Source: a virus. Taken from it: a DNA stretch of 43,641 nt. Shown one piece after another: positions 12,121-20,558 of the stretch. Positions within the stretch are counted from its first letter, which is position 1. Every line of letters begins with the position of its first letter. Made by a program: the position numbers and the translations under genes. Below the pieces are notes generated by a model. It did no database searches, had not been told where the DNA came from, and saw only the letters and a list, made by a program, of their open reading frames with translations. Where the stretch lies: the IMG/VR virus record IMGVR_UViG_2199352024_000003, positions 1 through 43,641 of that record. One strand, written 5' to 3'.

Positions 12121-12982
12121 GCGCAAAAGGACAAAGGCTCTCGTATTCCTCAGCGGCCCAATGAGCGGACTTCCTAATTCTAACTTCCGGGCTTTTGACA
12201 GAGCGAAAATATCCTTGCTACAGCAAGGATATTCTGTCTGGTCTCCGGCAGATCACGACCGAGTGCAGGGTTTTGACGGAACAGGCCCAGTCCCGGCAGG
12301 CTTTTATCAGAAAGCAATTCGGGCAGACATAGAGGCCCTTGCTAACTGTGATTTTATTTATCTTCTTGACGGGTGGAACAACTCCCGAGGAAGTCGCCTC
12401 GAATATGACTTCGCTATGGCAGCCGGTATCCCGGCACTGAATGCACACCTTCTCCCACGGCCATACATTCTCGGACTGTCCGGGTATGCGCAGGCAGGTA
12501 AGGACACCGTAGGCCGATTCCTAATACAGGATCACGGCTACATACGCCTAGCCTTCGCTGACGCATTAAAGAGTCTGGCCCTTGCTGTTAATCCCGCCCT
12601 TAAGGAGTTAGTAAACGCTCAGGGTTGGGAGGCTACCAAGCAGATCCCGGCTAATCGTCAGTTCCTACAGGATTTAGGAGTGGGCGTACGTAACATCATA
12701 GGCCCAGATACTTGGGTTAATAAGGCGTTTCAGGGCCTTGTCCCCGGACGTAAGTACGTCATAACGGACGTGCGTTTCATGTCAGAGGTAGAAAAGATTA
12801 ACTCCTATAAGGGCATATGCGTCCGGGTATCTCGCCCCGGAGTTTTCCCTGCTAATAGCCACGTCTCCGAAAGCGAGCTAGACGGCTACGACTTCGATGC
12901 TTACCTCCTCAACTCAAACACACTGTCAGATCTACAACGCAACACCGCAACCATTGCCCGCCTGCACAAGGCGGTTATGTGA
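12113..12982 (+). CDS. DUF4406-like domain fused to deoxynucleoside monophosphate kinase
   Basis: A 289-residue two-domain protein. Residues 9-110 match the DUF4406 / nucleoside 2-deoxyribosyltransferase-like fold (LSGPMSGLPNSNF, ADIEALANCDFIYLLDGW, SRGSRLEYDFA). Residues 117-289 form a T4 gp1-like dNMP kinase with P-loop GLSGYAQAGKDT (121-132), FADALK and a DVRF motif. GGAGG six bases before the GTG (12113) fixes the start. The longer frame from 12014 has an implausible N-terminus. It should supply dNTP precursors and possibly salvage or modify nucleosides. Confidence 0.85.
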   Translation: MFKRKRTKALVFLSGPMSGLPNSNFRAFDRAKISLLQQGYSVWSPADHDRVQGFDGTGPVPAGFYQKAIRADIEALANCDFIYLLDGWNNSRGSRLEYDFAMAAGIPALNAHLLPRPYILGLSGYAQAGKDTVGRFLIQDHGYIRLAFADALKSLALAVNPALKELVNAQGWEATKQIPANRQFLQDLGVGVRNIIGPDTWVNKAFQGLVPGRKYVITDVRFMSEVEKINSYKGICVRVSRPGVFPANSHVSESELDGYDFDAYLLNSNTLSDLQRNTATIARLHKAVM

Positions 12983-13146
12983 TTAAGGACACGAAGTGGT
13001 TAGAAGATCGCATAGAAGAACTACAGAAAGAAATATCCCTACTACGAAAAGAGATAATCCGTGAAAAAGACCTTCGGCCTTCTGATACTCATCCTCCTAC
13101 CTTTAAGTGTGGCTCTGCCTGTCGCTGCGAGTCCCGGCAAGGATAA
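12979..13146 (+). CDS. possible small coiled-coil protein
   Basis: A 55-residue frame whose GTG overlaps the kinase stop. The first 33 residues form a strong coiled coil (WLEDRIEELQKEISLLRKEI). The rest overlaps the signal-peptide region of the next gene in another frame by 86 nt, so only the first part may be under selection. Confidence 0.4.
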   Translation: MIKDTKWLEDRIEELQKEISLLRKEIIREKDLRPSDTHPPTFKCGSACRCESRQG

Positions 13147-13672
13147 CAACGTCAGGCTCTGCCACGCCACGTCCAGTGAGACAAACCCGTACGTCACGAT
13201 CACTGTAGACCCGGCCTCCGTTGTCTTTGAAGGTCATGATGGCCATGATGATGACATTATTCCTCCGTTCGAGGGCTATCCAGGCAAGAACTACATGGGC
13301 GACAACATTTTAATTTATCTCAACGACTGTGAGGTACCACAATCCACTACAACTACCACTACGGAAGTATCTCCTACGACGACTGTTGTTTTATCACCGA
13401 GTACGACTACAACAGTAACGATCCCGGAAGCGACGACGACCACAACCAGCACGATCGTGCCGGTTACGACGATTCCGACGACAATCCCGGCTGAAACGAC
13501 CACAACCAGCACGATCGTGCCTTTTTTAGTCGGTCCCGAATCAACAACGACTGTTCCGGTTGTTTCGGGTGAACAAGAATTGCCTCGTACCGGACTGCCG
13601 ATCCTCCTGCACGTTGCTGTAGGTCTTGGGCTGTTGCTTCTCGGAACTCTTGCTAAGAGGTGGGCACATTAA
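13061..13672 (+). CDS. LPXTG-anchored, Thr-rich secreted surface protein
   Basis: 203 residues: a signal peptide (KK, hydrophobic 5-20, ending PVAAS), a domain VRLCHATSSETNPYVTITVD found in secreted actinobacterial proteins, a Thr/Pro/Val-rich stalk of about 75 residues and a complete sortase signal: LPRTG, a hydrophobic segment and a KRWAH tail. Sortase would link it to the host cell wall. Surface anchoring of a phage protein suggests lysogenic conversion or exclusion of other phages. The gene lies between the dNMP kinase and DNA polymerase. GTG start after AAAAGAG. Confidence 0.88.
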   Translation: MKKTFGLLILILLPLSVALPVAASPGKDNNVRLCHATSSETNPYVTITVDPASVVFEGHDGHDDDIIPPFEGYPGKNYMGDNILIYLNDCEVPQSTTTTTTEVSPTTTVVLSPSTTTTVTIPEATTTTTSTIVPVTTIPTTIPAETTTTSTIVPFLVGPESTTTVPVVSGEQELPRTGLPILLHVAVGLGLLLLGTLAKRWAH

Positions 13673-15380
13673 CCCCTCACTCCACTTGGTTGAAACAACG
13701 GAGGAAGCTAACGACTTCCTTCGTTGGCTTTCGCAGGATCGCAATGTTCTTGCAATTGATACCGAAACCGGCGGACTGTCTTACCACAAGGACCCTCTGC
13801 GATTAGTTCAGTTCGGGGACACTTCGGAAGGTTGGAGCCTTTCGTACAAAGATTGGCGTGGGGTAATCAAGATTGCTTTAGAGCGATACGAGGGGCCTGT
13901 CGTCCTCCACAACCACAGCTTTGACTATCACTTTCTCACACAAAACGGTCTGCCGCTCCCGAAGGGCCGCACGCACGACTCCATGCTGATGAGTCATTTG
14001 CTGGAACCTAATCAGGCAATGGGACTAAAGGCCGCCGCCCGCAGGCATGTTGATCCTCAGGCAGCCGATGGACAACAGCTATTGAAGCAAGCATTTCGAC
14101 AATATGGTTGGACCTGGGCCACTGTTCCTGAGAACTACGGCCCCTATTTTTCGTATGCTTGTCTGGACACGGTATTAACCGCTTGTTTGGCAGAGAAACT
14201 GTTACCACAAATTCAGTCTTTAGGGCTTGAGCCATCTTATGACTTAGAGATGGAGTACTCCGAAATAATGCGAGCAGTTGAGACACGGGGAATTCGCCTT
14301 GATATTGAGTACACGCAGAAGTTGAAGGATACTTGGCATGATGAACTCATCGAGATTCAGGATGATTTGATCGAGAGTGGGATTACGAATCCGGGCTCAG
14401 ATCACCAAATTTCAACAGTTTTCTGTGAATTGGGCTGGAATCCGACTCAATTCACACCCACAGGCCGTCCGAAGATGGATGAGTCCGTTCTCTCTCAGAT
14501 GGAGAACCCTCTAGCAAAAATGATTTTGCGATACCGAAGACTTGTAAAATGGACTTCGGGGTATCTCGACAACTTCTTAAATCTTCAACATGATGGGCGC
14601 ATTCATCCGACCATTCGCACGTACCAAGCCCGTACTGGGCGCAGCAGCGTTACGTCCCCGGCACTACAAACTTTGCCAAGAGGAGACACAATTAGGAATT
14701 GTTTGATTCCTGAGGATGGCCACAGCTTCATTTCTACCGATTTTAACCAGGTGGAGATGAGAATTTTTGCTCACTTCTCTCAAGAACACGAGATGTTGAA
14801 GCGAATTAATGACGGAATGAATGTCCATGCTGCAACAGCAGAGGCTTTGTACGGCCCGGAGTTTACATCGGATCAGCAGCAGATCGCAAAAAACGGAAAC
14901 TTTGCCAAAGTGTATGGTGCGGGAATTGGGAAATTTGCTGCTACGGCAAAGGTTTCTCTTGATGAAGCGCAAGCCTTTGACCTGGCATACAACCAACGTT
15001 TTCCAGGTGTAGCTCGATTTTCTCAGCAGGTTATTGACCTAGGCCGTTCCCGATACAACATGGAGGGGTTGGCCTATGTGCGGACCCCCCTCGGGCGACG
15101 ACTTGTCGCTGATCCTAAGAAGGTGTACTCATTAGTTAATTACCTCATTCAGGGGACTGCTAGTGAGGTGTTCAAGCAGAAAATTTGTTACTTGAGTCGT
15201 GCCGGGTTTGAGGACAATCTGCGACTGGTCGTTCACGATGAGGGGCTATTTGATGTTCCCGATGAAGATTGCGAAGAAGCTTCAAAAGCTATTGCAGAGA
15301 TAATGACCGACACGGACAGTTTCGCAGTTCCGCTAACCGTGAGTAGTTCACCTCCCGCAAAAAGGTGGGGTGGAAAATGA
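13668..15380 (+). CDS. polA: family A DNA polymerase with 3'-5' exonuclease
   Basis: About 570 residues. The exonuclease half has AIDTETGG (Exo I), HNHSFDYHFL (Exo II) and YACLDTVLT (Exo III). The polymerase half has motif A TDFNQVEMRIFAH, motif B AKNGNFAKVYGAG and motif C VVHDEG. The residue matching E. coli Phe762 is Phe, while the Arg754 position is Gln. There is no 5'-3' exonuclease domain, as usual for phages. The start is uncertain: AAGAGGT lies 7 nt before an in-frame ATT (13668). TTG codons at 13626 and 13686 lack ribosome sites. It replicates phage DNA with the helicase and primase downstream. Confidence 0.95.
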   Translation: MNPSLHLVETTEEANDFLRWLSQDRNVLAIDTETGGLSYHKDPLRLVQFGDTSEGWSLSYKDWRGVIKIALERYEGPVVLHNHSFDYHFLTQNGLPLPKGRTHDSMLMSHLLEPNQAMGLKAAARRHVDPQAADGQQLLKQAFRQYGWTWATVPENYGPYFSYACLDTVLTACLAEKLLPQIQSLGLEPSYDLEMEYSEIMRAVETRGIRLDIEYTQKLKDTWHDELIEIQDDLIESGITNPGSDHQISTVFCELGWNPTQFTPTGRPKMDESVLSQMENPLAKMILRYRRLVKWTSGYLDNFLNLQHDGRIHPTIRTYQARTGRSSVTSPALQTLPRGDTIRNCLIPEDGHSFISTDFNQVEMRIFAHFSQEHEMLKRINDGMNVHAATAEALYGPEFTSDQQQIAKNGNFAKVYGAGIGKFAATAKVSLDEAQAFDLAYNQRFPGVARFSQQVIDLGRSRYNMEGLAYVRTPLGRRLVADPKKVYSLVNYLIQGTASEVFKQKICYLSRAGFEDNLRLVVHDEGLFDVPDEDCEEASKAIAEIMTDTDSFAVPLTVSSSPPAKRWGGK

Positions 15381-15847
15381 GACCACGAGGCAAAGACTTA
15401 GAAACCAGCTTTCTATATAGAGTGGACAAGACCCCATCTTGTTGGTTATGGCAGGGGAGTTTAACCGCTCTCGGATACGGAAGGCTTCACCATGATGGGA
15501 CTAGGCGACCGGCGCATCGGTTGTCATGGGAACTTTATCGGGGCACTATCCCTAAAGAACTCCATGTTCTCCACAAGTGCGATGTGCGGAATTGTGTTAA
15601 CCCCACTCATCTCTTCCTAGGCACACACCTTGACAATATGAGGGATTGTGTGTCTAAAGGTAGGCACGTCTTACCACCTAGGAGGCGGGGAGGCCAGATA
15701 CAGAACTCTGTGCTGACGGAGGATGATGTTCGAAAGATTCGGGGGCTAAGTGGTATGACTCAAAGAGCCATTGCCAAAGAGTTCGGTGTATCGTTTCAAA
15801 CTATTAATCTGGTGCTTCATGGCAAAACCTGGAAGCACGTTGCATGA
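15377..15847 (+). CDS. HNH homing endonuclease with C-terminal helix-turn-helix
   Basis: A 156-residue protein starting MRPRGKDLETSF at an ATGA overlap with the polymerase gene. It has SCWLWQGSLTALGYGRL, the HNH core HVLHKCDVRNCVNPTHLF and a C-terminal helix-turn-helix (MTQRAIAKEFGVSFQTI) for site recognition. It sits directly behind the polymerase, a typical homing position. It is related in layout to the HNH at 7632. Confidence 0.9.
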   Translation: MRPRGKDLETSFLYRVDKTPSCWLWQGSLTALGYGRLHHDGTRRPAHRLSWELYRGTIPKELHVLHKCDVRNCVNPTHLFLGTHLDNMRDCVSKGRHVLPPRRRGGQIQNSVLTEDDVRKIRGLSGMTQRAIAKEFGVSFQTINLVLHGKTWKHVA

Positions 15848-16317
15848 CCCATATATTGGCAATAGACCCAGGTCTATGTTCGGGCTGGGCTATTCTCCAC
15901 CCTCTAGGCTTTCTCTCAGGGGAAATCGACGGAGGATATATCCCGTTAGTTGATGAAACCAACGAGAAACTGGATATGTTTGATCTGGTCGTAGTTGAGG
16001 AGTATGTGGTTGATTCCGGTACGTCGAAGAAGACACGCTCCTATGAAGCATTTTACGCTATCGGGACCCTTCAGTGGCTCTGCCACGTAAATAACATCCC
16101 TTTTGTTATTAGCCCTCGGACGGCAAAGTCGTTTGACAAGAACGGAGATAAATTAAAACGTCTCGGTTGGTGGAGGCCGGGGCACGGTGGACATGCAAAT
16201 GACGCAGCTCGCCACCTCCTATCGGAAGCAATAAAACTTCCCGAATATCGTCAAACTTTACTTGAGAAATTAGTAGATCCCACGTACAATAAAAGAAGAA
16301 TTGCTAGGGAGGATTAG
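15844..16317 (+). CDS. RuvC-like Holliday junction resolvase
   Basis: A 157-residue RNase H-fold nuclease: IDPGLCSGWA (first Asp), VVVEEYV (Glu) and HANDAARHLL (last Asp). The spacing fits phage RuvC-like resolvases that trim branched DNA before packaging. ATGA overlap with the HNH gene. Confidence 0.85.
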   Translation: MTHILAIDPGLCSGWAILHPLGFLSGEIDGGYIPLVDETNEKLDMFDLVVVEEYVVDSGTSKKTRSYEAFYAIGTLQWLCHVNNIPFVISPRTAKSFDKNGDKLKRLGWWRPGHGGHANDAARHLLSEAIKLPEYRQTLLEKLVDPTYNKRRIARED

Positions 16318-16318
16318 C

Positions 16319-16483
16319 TTGCCTATTTATCAATACCGTCACATAGATAAGGATTCAGACAAGGCAAAATGCCTGTGGTGCGTTCAGGATTTTGACTCTC
16401 CCGAGTATGGATTATTGTCGTGCCCGGATTGCGGATATGACGTTCGCCGTGTGTGGGGATTAGCGGGATTCTCAATTAAGTAA
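16319..16483 (+). CDS. small zinc-ribbon (FmdB-like) protein
   Basis: A 54-residue protein starting MPIYQYRHIDKD at TTG, 6 nt after GGGAGG. It has CLWC and CPDCGYD pairs, the two halves of a zinc ribbon, and the N-terminus resembles FmdB-type regulators. It overlaps no neighbour. Confidence 0.65.
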   Translation: MPIYQYRHIDKDSDKAKCLWCVQDFDSPEYGLLSCPDCGYDVRRVWGLAGFSIK

Positions 16484-16494
16484 GGAGAAATAGT

Positions 16495-16644
16495 ATGAGC
16501 GATGATACCGTTATTGAGGGGATTATTAAAATCAACTCTACAGCATTTTACAAAAATGAGGACGATTTTAACCGGGCACTGGACAGTGAACTCACCCGTC
16601 TTCGCAAGGATCTGTTCGATGAATATAAGAGACTAAACTCCTAA
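16495..16644 (+). CDS. small helical protein, unknown function
   Basis: A 49-residue protein (MSDDTVIEGIIKINSTAFY...) with an excellent AAGGAG site. The second half is a charged helix (ALDSELTRLRKDLFDEYKR). The next gene starts immediately after its stop. Confidence 0.6.
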   Translation: MSDDTVIEGIIKINSTAFYKNEDDFNRALDSELTRLRKDLFDEYKRLNS

Positions 16645-18330
16645 GTGCCCTCCGCATCTTTAGTAGACGGAATAATCTATATTAAGGGTGCGTATTGGGA
16701 GAAGGCTGCCATCATGCAGGTCCCCGGAGTCTCGGCCGTTCTGAAAACCCCGTTCTACAAGGCACCCCTTGCCTGGTCTACCTGCCTCGCACTGCGTGGG
16801 ATCTTCAAGGACTCTTTGGAAATCGAGGGGAGCTTGCTTGAGTGGGCCAATGGAGAGCGTTTAGAGATTGATCGACGTTTGACCGCCCGGCTGAGTGAAG
16901 CGACCTTCTCGGAGACCCCGATGTTTCCGTTCCAGAAACGAGGAGCTACATTTTTAGGGGTTGCTAGAGGCGCTCTCCTGGGAGACCAGCCCGGTCTCGG
17001 AAAGACAATTCAGGCGATACATGCTTTGAACACCTATGAAGCTCTTCCTGCGCTGATTGTTTGTCCCAATTCGGTCAAACATACATGGAAACTTGAGTTT
17101 GAGCGATGGGCACCTGACCTAACTATATCTGTTGTCTCAGGCACAGCGTCACAGCGTCGCAAGGCGCTTGCGCCCGGATCAGACGTTTACGTAGTGAACT
17201 ACGAGTCGGTTAGGGCGCACTCCCGCATTGAGCGGTATGGAAGCATACGGCTCACGGATGCTGAGAAAGAGCCGAAGGAGCTACAGGCCCTCGGGATAAA
17301 GACTGTAGTTGTAGACGAAGCGCACCGAATCAAGAACCGCAAGGCTGTCAGCACACGGGCAATCAAGGCTGTAGGAAAGACAGCGGACTATCGTTTTGCG
17401 CTCACCGGGACCCCCGTAGCGAACACTCCCGCTGACCTTTGGTCAATCATGAATTTCGTCGCTCCCGAAGAGTGGCCCTCCTATTCCCGTTTCGTGGACC
17501 GATATCTTATCTCCGCTCCCGGATTCTTCGGAGGGACTGAGATATTCGGGCTTAACCCGAACACGACAGATGAGTTCTACCAGCTCCTAGACCATCGGTT
17601 CCTCCGTAGGACGAAAGAGGAAGTCCTGCCACAGCTCCCTGAGAAGACATACCAGGTTCGGTATGTCGAGTTAGAGGCAAAACAGGCCAAGGTCTACAAA
17701 TCCCTTGCCTCAGACATGATTGCACAGATTGATTCTGGCATCCTTTTTACCGGAAATCCTCTCACTCAGATGGTCCGACTACGGCAGGCAGCCAGTGCAT
17801 ACCTCACCTTAGATAAGGAAGACGCCGTTTCTTTATCTAGCCCTTCAAATAAGATAGAGGCAATGCTCGAACTGTTAGACGAGCGGGCCGGAGCGCCTAC
17901 CGTTGTCTTTGCAGAGCAGCGTCTCCTTATTGATTTGCTGTCTAGTGAGCTAGACAAAACTGATATCCGATACGGCCGTATAACCGGCGCTGAGAGCACC
18001 GAGGAGCGCACAAAGGCCGTAGAAGCATTCCAGGCAGGCAAGCTCCCCGTGATCCTCTGCACAACAGCGGCAGGCGGCGTAGGGATCACCCTTACCGCAG
18101 CAGACACGGTTGTATTCCTTCAAAGGAGTTGGTCGGCTATTGACAATTCCCAGGCGGAGGATCGCATACATAGAATCGGACAAGAGCACCCCGTTACAGT
18201 AATTGACCTAATAAGTAAAGGGACAATTGAGCAAGCGGTATTTGATCGTTTCGGGGATAAACTTGACCAATTAGAATCTGTTGTTAGAGATAAAAATGTC
18301 TTGCTTTCTATGTTAAAAGCCGTATCATGA
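16645..18330 (+). CDS. SNF2-family DNA helicase/translocase
   Basis: 561 residues, GTG start directly after the previous stop. Motif I DQPGLGKT (114-121), motif II DEAH (224-227), motif III LTGTPVANT, and in the second RecA-like lobe TTAAGGVGITLTAADTVV and QAEDRIHRIGQ (motif VI). This is the helicase found in many phages beside a PolA polymerase. It should unwind or remodel DNA during replication. Confidence 0.93.
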   Translation: MPSASLVDGIIYIKGAYWEKAAIMQVPGVSAVLKTPFYKAPLAWSTCLALRGIFKDSLEIEGSLLEWANGERLEIDRRLTARLSEATFSETPMFPFQKRGATFLGVARGALLGDQPGLGKTIQAIHALNTYEALPALIVCPNSVKHTWKLEFERWAPDLTISVVSGTASQRRKALAPGSDVYVVNYESVRAHSRIERYGSIRLTDAEKEPKELQALGIKTVVVDEAHRIKNRKAVSTRAIKAVGKTADYRFALTGTPVANTPADLWSIMNFVAPEEWPSYSRFVDRYLISAPGFFGGTEIFGLNPNTTDEFYQLLDHRFLRRTKEEVLPQLPEKTYQVRYVELEAKQAKVYKSLASDMIAQIDSGILFTGNPLTQMVRLRQAASAYLTLDKEDAVSLSSPSNKIEAMLELLDERAGAPTVVFAEQRLLIDLLSSELDKTDIRYGRITGAESTEERTKAVEAFQAGKLPVILCTTAAGGVGITLTAADTVVFLQRSWSAIDNSQAEDRIHRIGQEHPVTVIDLISKGTIEQAVFDRFGDKLDQLESVVRDKNVLLSMLKAVS

Positions 18331-18560
18331 AGAAGAGAAAGCCAAGACGGCGTAAGCCTGTAAAACACGGGACTGTTGGTGGGTATTTCAGTGAATTACG
18401 CAATGAAGGGGAGACATGCCTGATCTGTAAAAAGTTCTGGCGTGAGCGACAAAGAGAAGTACGCAAGACCTGGAAGTCTCCTAAAACGAACCGGGAACAA
18501 GTGGTCGAACGGGAGGCAAAGAACAGATATGAGTGGGGGGAGAAGCAACGTGACGACTAG
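18327..18560 (+). CDS. basic small protein with a CxxC motif
   Basis: A 77-residue, very basic protein (MKKRKPRRRKPVKHGTVGG...) with CLICKKFWRERQ in the middle, likely DNA- or RNA-binding. ATGA overlap with the helicase. It resembles small phage proteins of unknown role located before Cas4-like nucleases. Confidence 0.65.
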   Translation: MKKRKPRRRKPVKHGTVGGYFSELRNEGETCLICKKFWRERQREVRKTWKSPKTNREQVVEREAKNRYEWGEKQRDD

Positions 18561-19386
18561 AACGATAAATAATAGCGAAATACAGTCGTTCAAACGCTGC
18601 CGACGCAAGTGGGATTTATCTTATCGTCAGGGCCTCTACCGTCCCGAAGATGGTGAGAAGGGTAACCTGGGTATAGGCACAGCCGTGCACACTCTCCTGG
18701 AGGCTTACTACAAGGATCAGCCCGAGCCTGAGTGGGAGAGCCGTCTGCCGGACCCTAAAGAACGTGAACTCGTTAAGATCATGTATTCGGGGTACCTTCG
18801 TTGGTTGGAGACAACCGGAGCGGACAACGGCCTCACGGTCGTAGCCTCGGAGCAGCAGGTCTCGCACTCCCTCGGAGTGATCCGGGGTCGGGAAGTTATT
18901 TTAACGGGACGCTTGGACCTTCGGGTAATAGATGAATATGAGCGAACACTCCTCTTTGACCACAAGACATGCCAATCCTTTGAGCGAACCGCCGAAGGCA
19001 TACAGCACAACGAGCAGCTTTTAACTTATGCCATGCTGCTTAAATTATCCGAAGGGATTACCGTTGACGGGGCGCTATTGAACATGCTTCGCAAGGTGAA
19101 GCGAGGCCCAACAGCCAAGCCACCATTTTACCAGCGTGAGACCGTTACGTTTAATGAGCACCAGCTCAAGGCTCACTGGGAGCACACGGTTGGGATCGTG
19201 GAAGAGATTCTGCGGGCTGAGGAGCGCATAGACGCAGGAGTCTCGACGCAGATGGTGTGTCCGCCCACGTTTGACAGCACTTGTAGCTGGATGTGCCCGT
19301 TCATGGCGGTGTGCAGTCTTCACGACAACGGAAGCAACGTACAGCAAGCATTACAAGATTTTTACACAGTTAAACCAGCAGCTTAA
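18550..19386 (+). CDS. Cas4/RecB-like PD-(D/E)XK exonuclease
   Basis: 278 residues. It has SFKRCRRKWDL at the N-terminus, GTAVHTLLEAYY, the active-site pair GRLDLRV and LLFDHKT (D...D-x-K), QLLTYAML and a C-terminal Cys cluster (CSWMCPFMAVC) that, with the first Cys, could bind an Fe-S cluster as in Cas4 and AddB. The GTG at 18550 follows GGGGAGAAG. A longer frame from 18442 would run through the preceding gene. It is followed by a Sak4-like ATPase and an SSB, together a recombination module. Confidence 0.88.
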   Translation: MTTRTINNSEIQSFKRCRRKWDLSYRQGLYRPEDGEKGNLGIGTAVHTLLEAYYKDQPEPEWESRLPDPKERELVKIMYSGYLRWLETTGADNGLTVVASEQQVSHSLGVIRGREVILTGRLDLRVIDEYERTLLFDHKTCQSFERTAEGIQHNEQLLTYAMLLKLSEGITVDGALLNMLRKVKRGPTAKPPFYQRETVTFNEHQLKAHWEHTVGIVEEILRAEERIDAGVSTQMVCPPTFDSTCSWMCPFMAVCSLHDNGSNVQQALQDFYTVKPAA

Positions 19387-19398
19387 CAAGGGAGAGAA

Positions 19399-20088
19399 AT
19401 GAGCACACTACTTACTTTGATTCACGGAGAGTCCGGGGTGGGGAAGTCTACCTTCGGGAACACAGGGCCAACGCCTCGGCTGATCCTCGATGCTGAGGGG
19501 AAGTCAAAATATCTTAAGGGCAAGAAGGTCTATTGGGACCCGATGATCGACGAGCCACCGGATGCACCACTCGTAGTGGTCGACGTCTCCGACTGGACGA
19601 TCTTGCAGGCGGTCTACCAGCAGCTTTCGGTCAAGAATCCGTTTCGCTCTGTGGTCTTTGATTCACTGACTATTGCTCAAAAGCGTCTCATCCGACACCT
19701 GTACGGCACGGAGAAGCTGGACTGGGACAACTACGGTGAGATTCAGCGGATCATTGAATCGCTCATTGAAAGCTTCTACCGCAAGCTGGGTCTTGACACC
19801 CTCACGCTCCTCACTGGCTCGCACGAAGAGAAGCGGGCTGTGAGACCCTTCCTGGTCGGCAAGGTCATGAACAGCCTTGCTTACTACGTCGATGTGGTCG
19901 GCTATATGTACGCCGAACGCAAGGATGGGGAAATCACACGATCCATGCTGGTACAGCCGGTAGACGGCTACGTAGCAGCAGACAACATCGGCATCTTCGG
20001 GACTGTTCTTCAGGATCCGAACTTGACGGACATGCACCAACTGTTAACAAAACACATGGAACAACTAGAAGAGGAGCAAGCAAGCTAA
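19399..20088 (+). CDS. Sak4-like RecA-fold ATPase
   Basis: A 229-residue AAA_24/Sak4-type ATPase: Walker A HGESGVGKST (9-18), Walker B VVFDSLT. Sak4 proteins promote single-strand annealing together with a partner SSB, which is the next gene. The stop overlaps that gene's start (TAATG). Confidence 0.85.
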   Translation: MSTLLTLIHGESGVGKSTFGNTGPTPRLILDAEGKSKYLKGKKVYWDPMIDEPPDAPLVVVDVSDWTILQAVYQQLSVKNPFRSVVFDSLTIAQKRLIRHLYGTEKLDWDNYGEIQRIIESLIESFYRKLGLDTLTLLTGSHEEKRAVRPFLVGKVMNSLAYYVDVVGYMYAERKDGEITRSMLVQPVDGYVAADNIGIFGTVLQDPNLTDMHQLLTKHMEQLEEEQAS

Positions 20089-20558
20089 TGGCAAGTATTG
20101 ATTTAGCCAAATTGAAGGAGATTGCGGGGGACGCTCCAAGCAGTAGCTATGACGTCCTGCCTGCTGGACCCTACGAGGTAGAAGTGGACCGTGCAAGTTC
20201 GGAACCCACACAAGCGGGCAAAGAGCGCATCAGCGTCATGTACAAGGTTGTAAGCGGAGACAACACTGGACGGACCTTCTGGGACAACATGATCATCTCC
20301 CCGGAAAGCCCTAAGGCGATTCAGATATTCCTAGACCGTCTCGCAGCACTGGGTGTCAAGAACTTTGACGGCACCGTTGAGCTACAGGACGTCGCAGATT
20401 CACTAGTTGGCGCTCGTGCGTCGGTTGTTCTCGAACACAGGGAATACAAGGGCGAAGTCAAGGCCCAAGTCAAGAGCCTCAAGCCTTCCAAGGCGGGCTC
20501 AATTTCGAACCTCGTCGCAGGACCGAAGGCTTCCGCACTTCCGGGTAGCCCCTTCTAA
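20088..20558 (+). CDS. single-stranded DNA-binding protein (DUF669-like)
   Basis: A 156-residue OB-fold-like protein (LPAGPYEVEVDRASSEPT, YKVVSGDNTGRTFWDNMI). DUF669-type proteins are the usual SSB partners of Sak4. The C-terminus ends in GSPF, echoing the aromatic tip of SSB proteins but without the acidic run. Its N-terminal peptide (IDLAKLKEIAGDA) is repeated at the start of the primase. GAGGAGC precedes the ATG. Confidence 0.8.
   Translation: MASIDLAKLKEIAGDAPSSSYDVLPAGPYEVEVDRASSEPTQAGKERISVMYKVVSGDNTGRTFWDNMIISPESPKAIQIFLDRLAALGVKNFDGTVELQDVADSLVGARASVVLEHREYKGEVKAQVKSLKPSKAGSISNLVAGPKASALPGSPF

Noticed and set aside
13340-13530. Simple-sequence repeat or CRISPR-like array (ACGAC/ACAACC runs)
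   Set aside because: The repetition comes from Thr codons of the stalk; no constant spacing or spacers.
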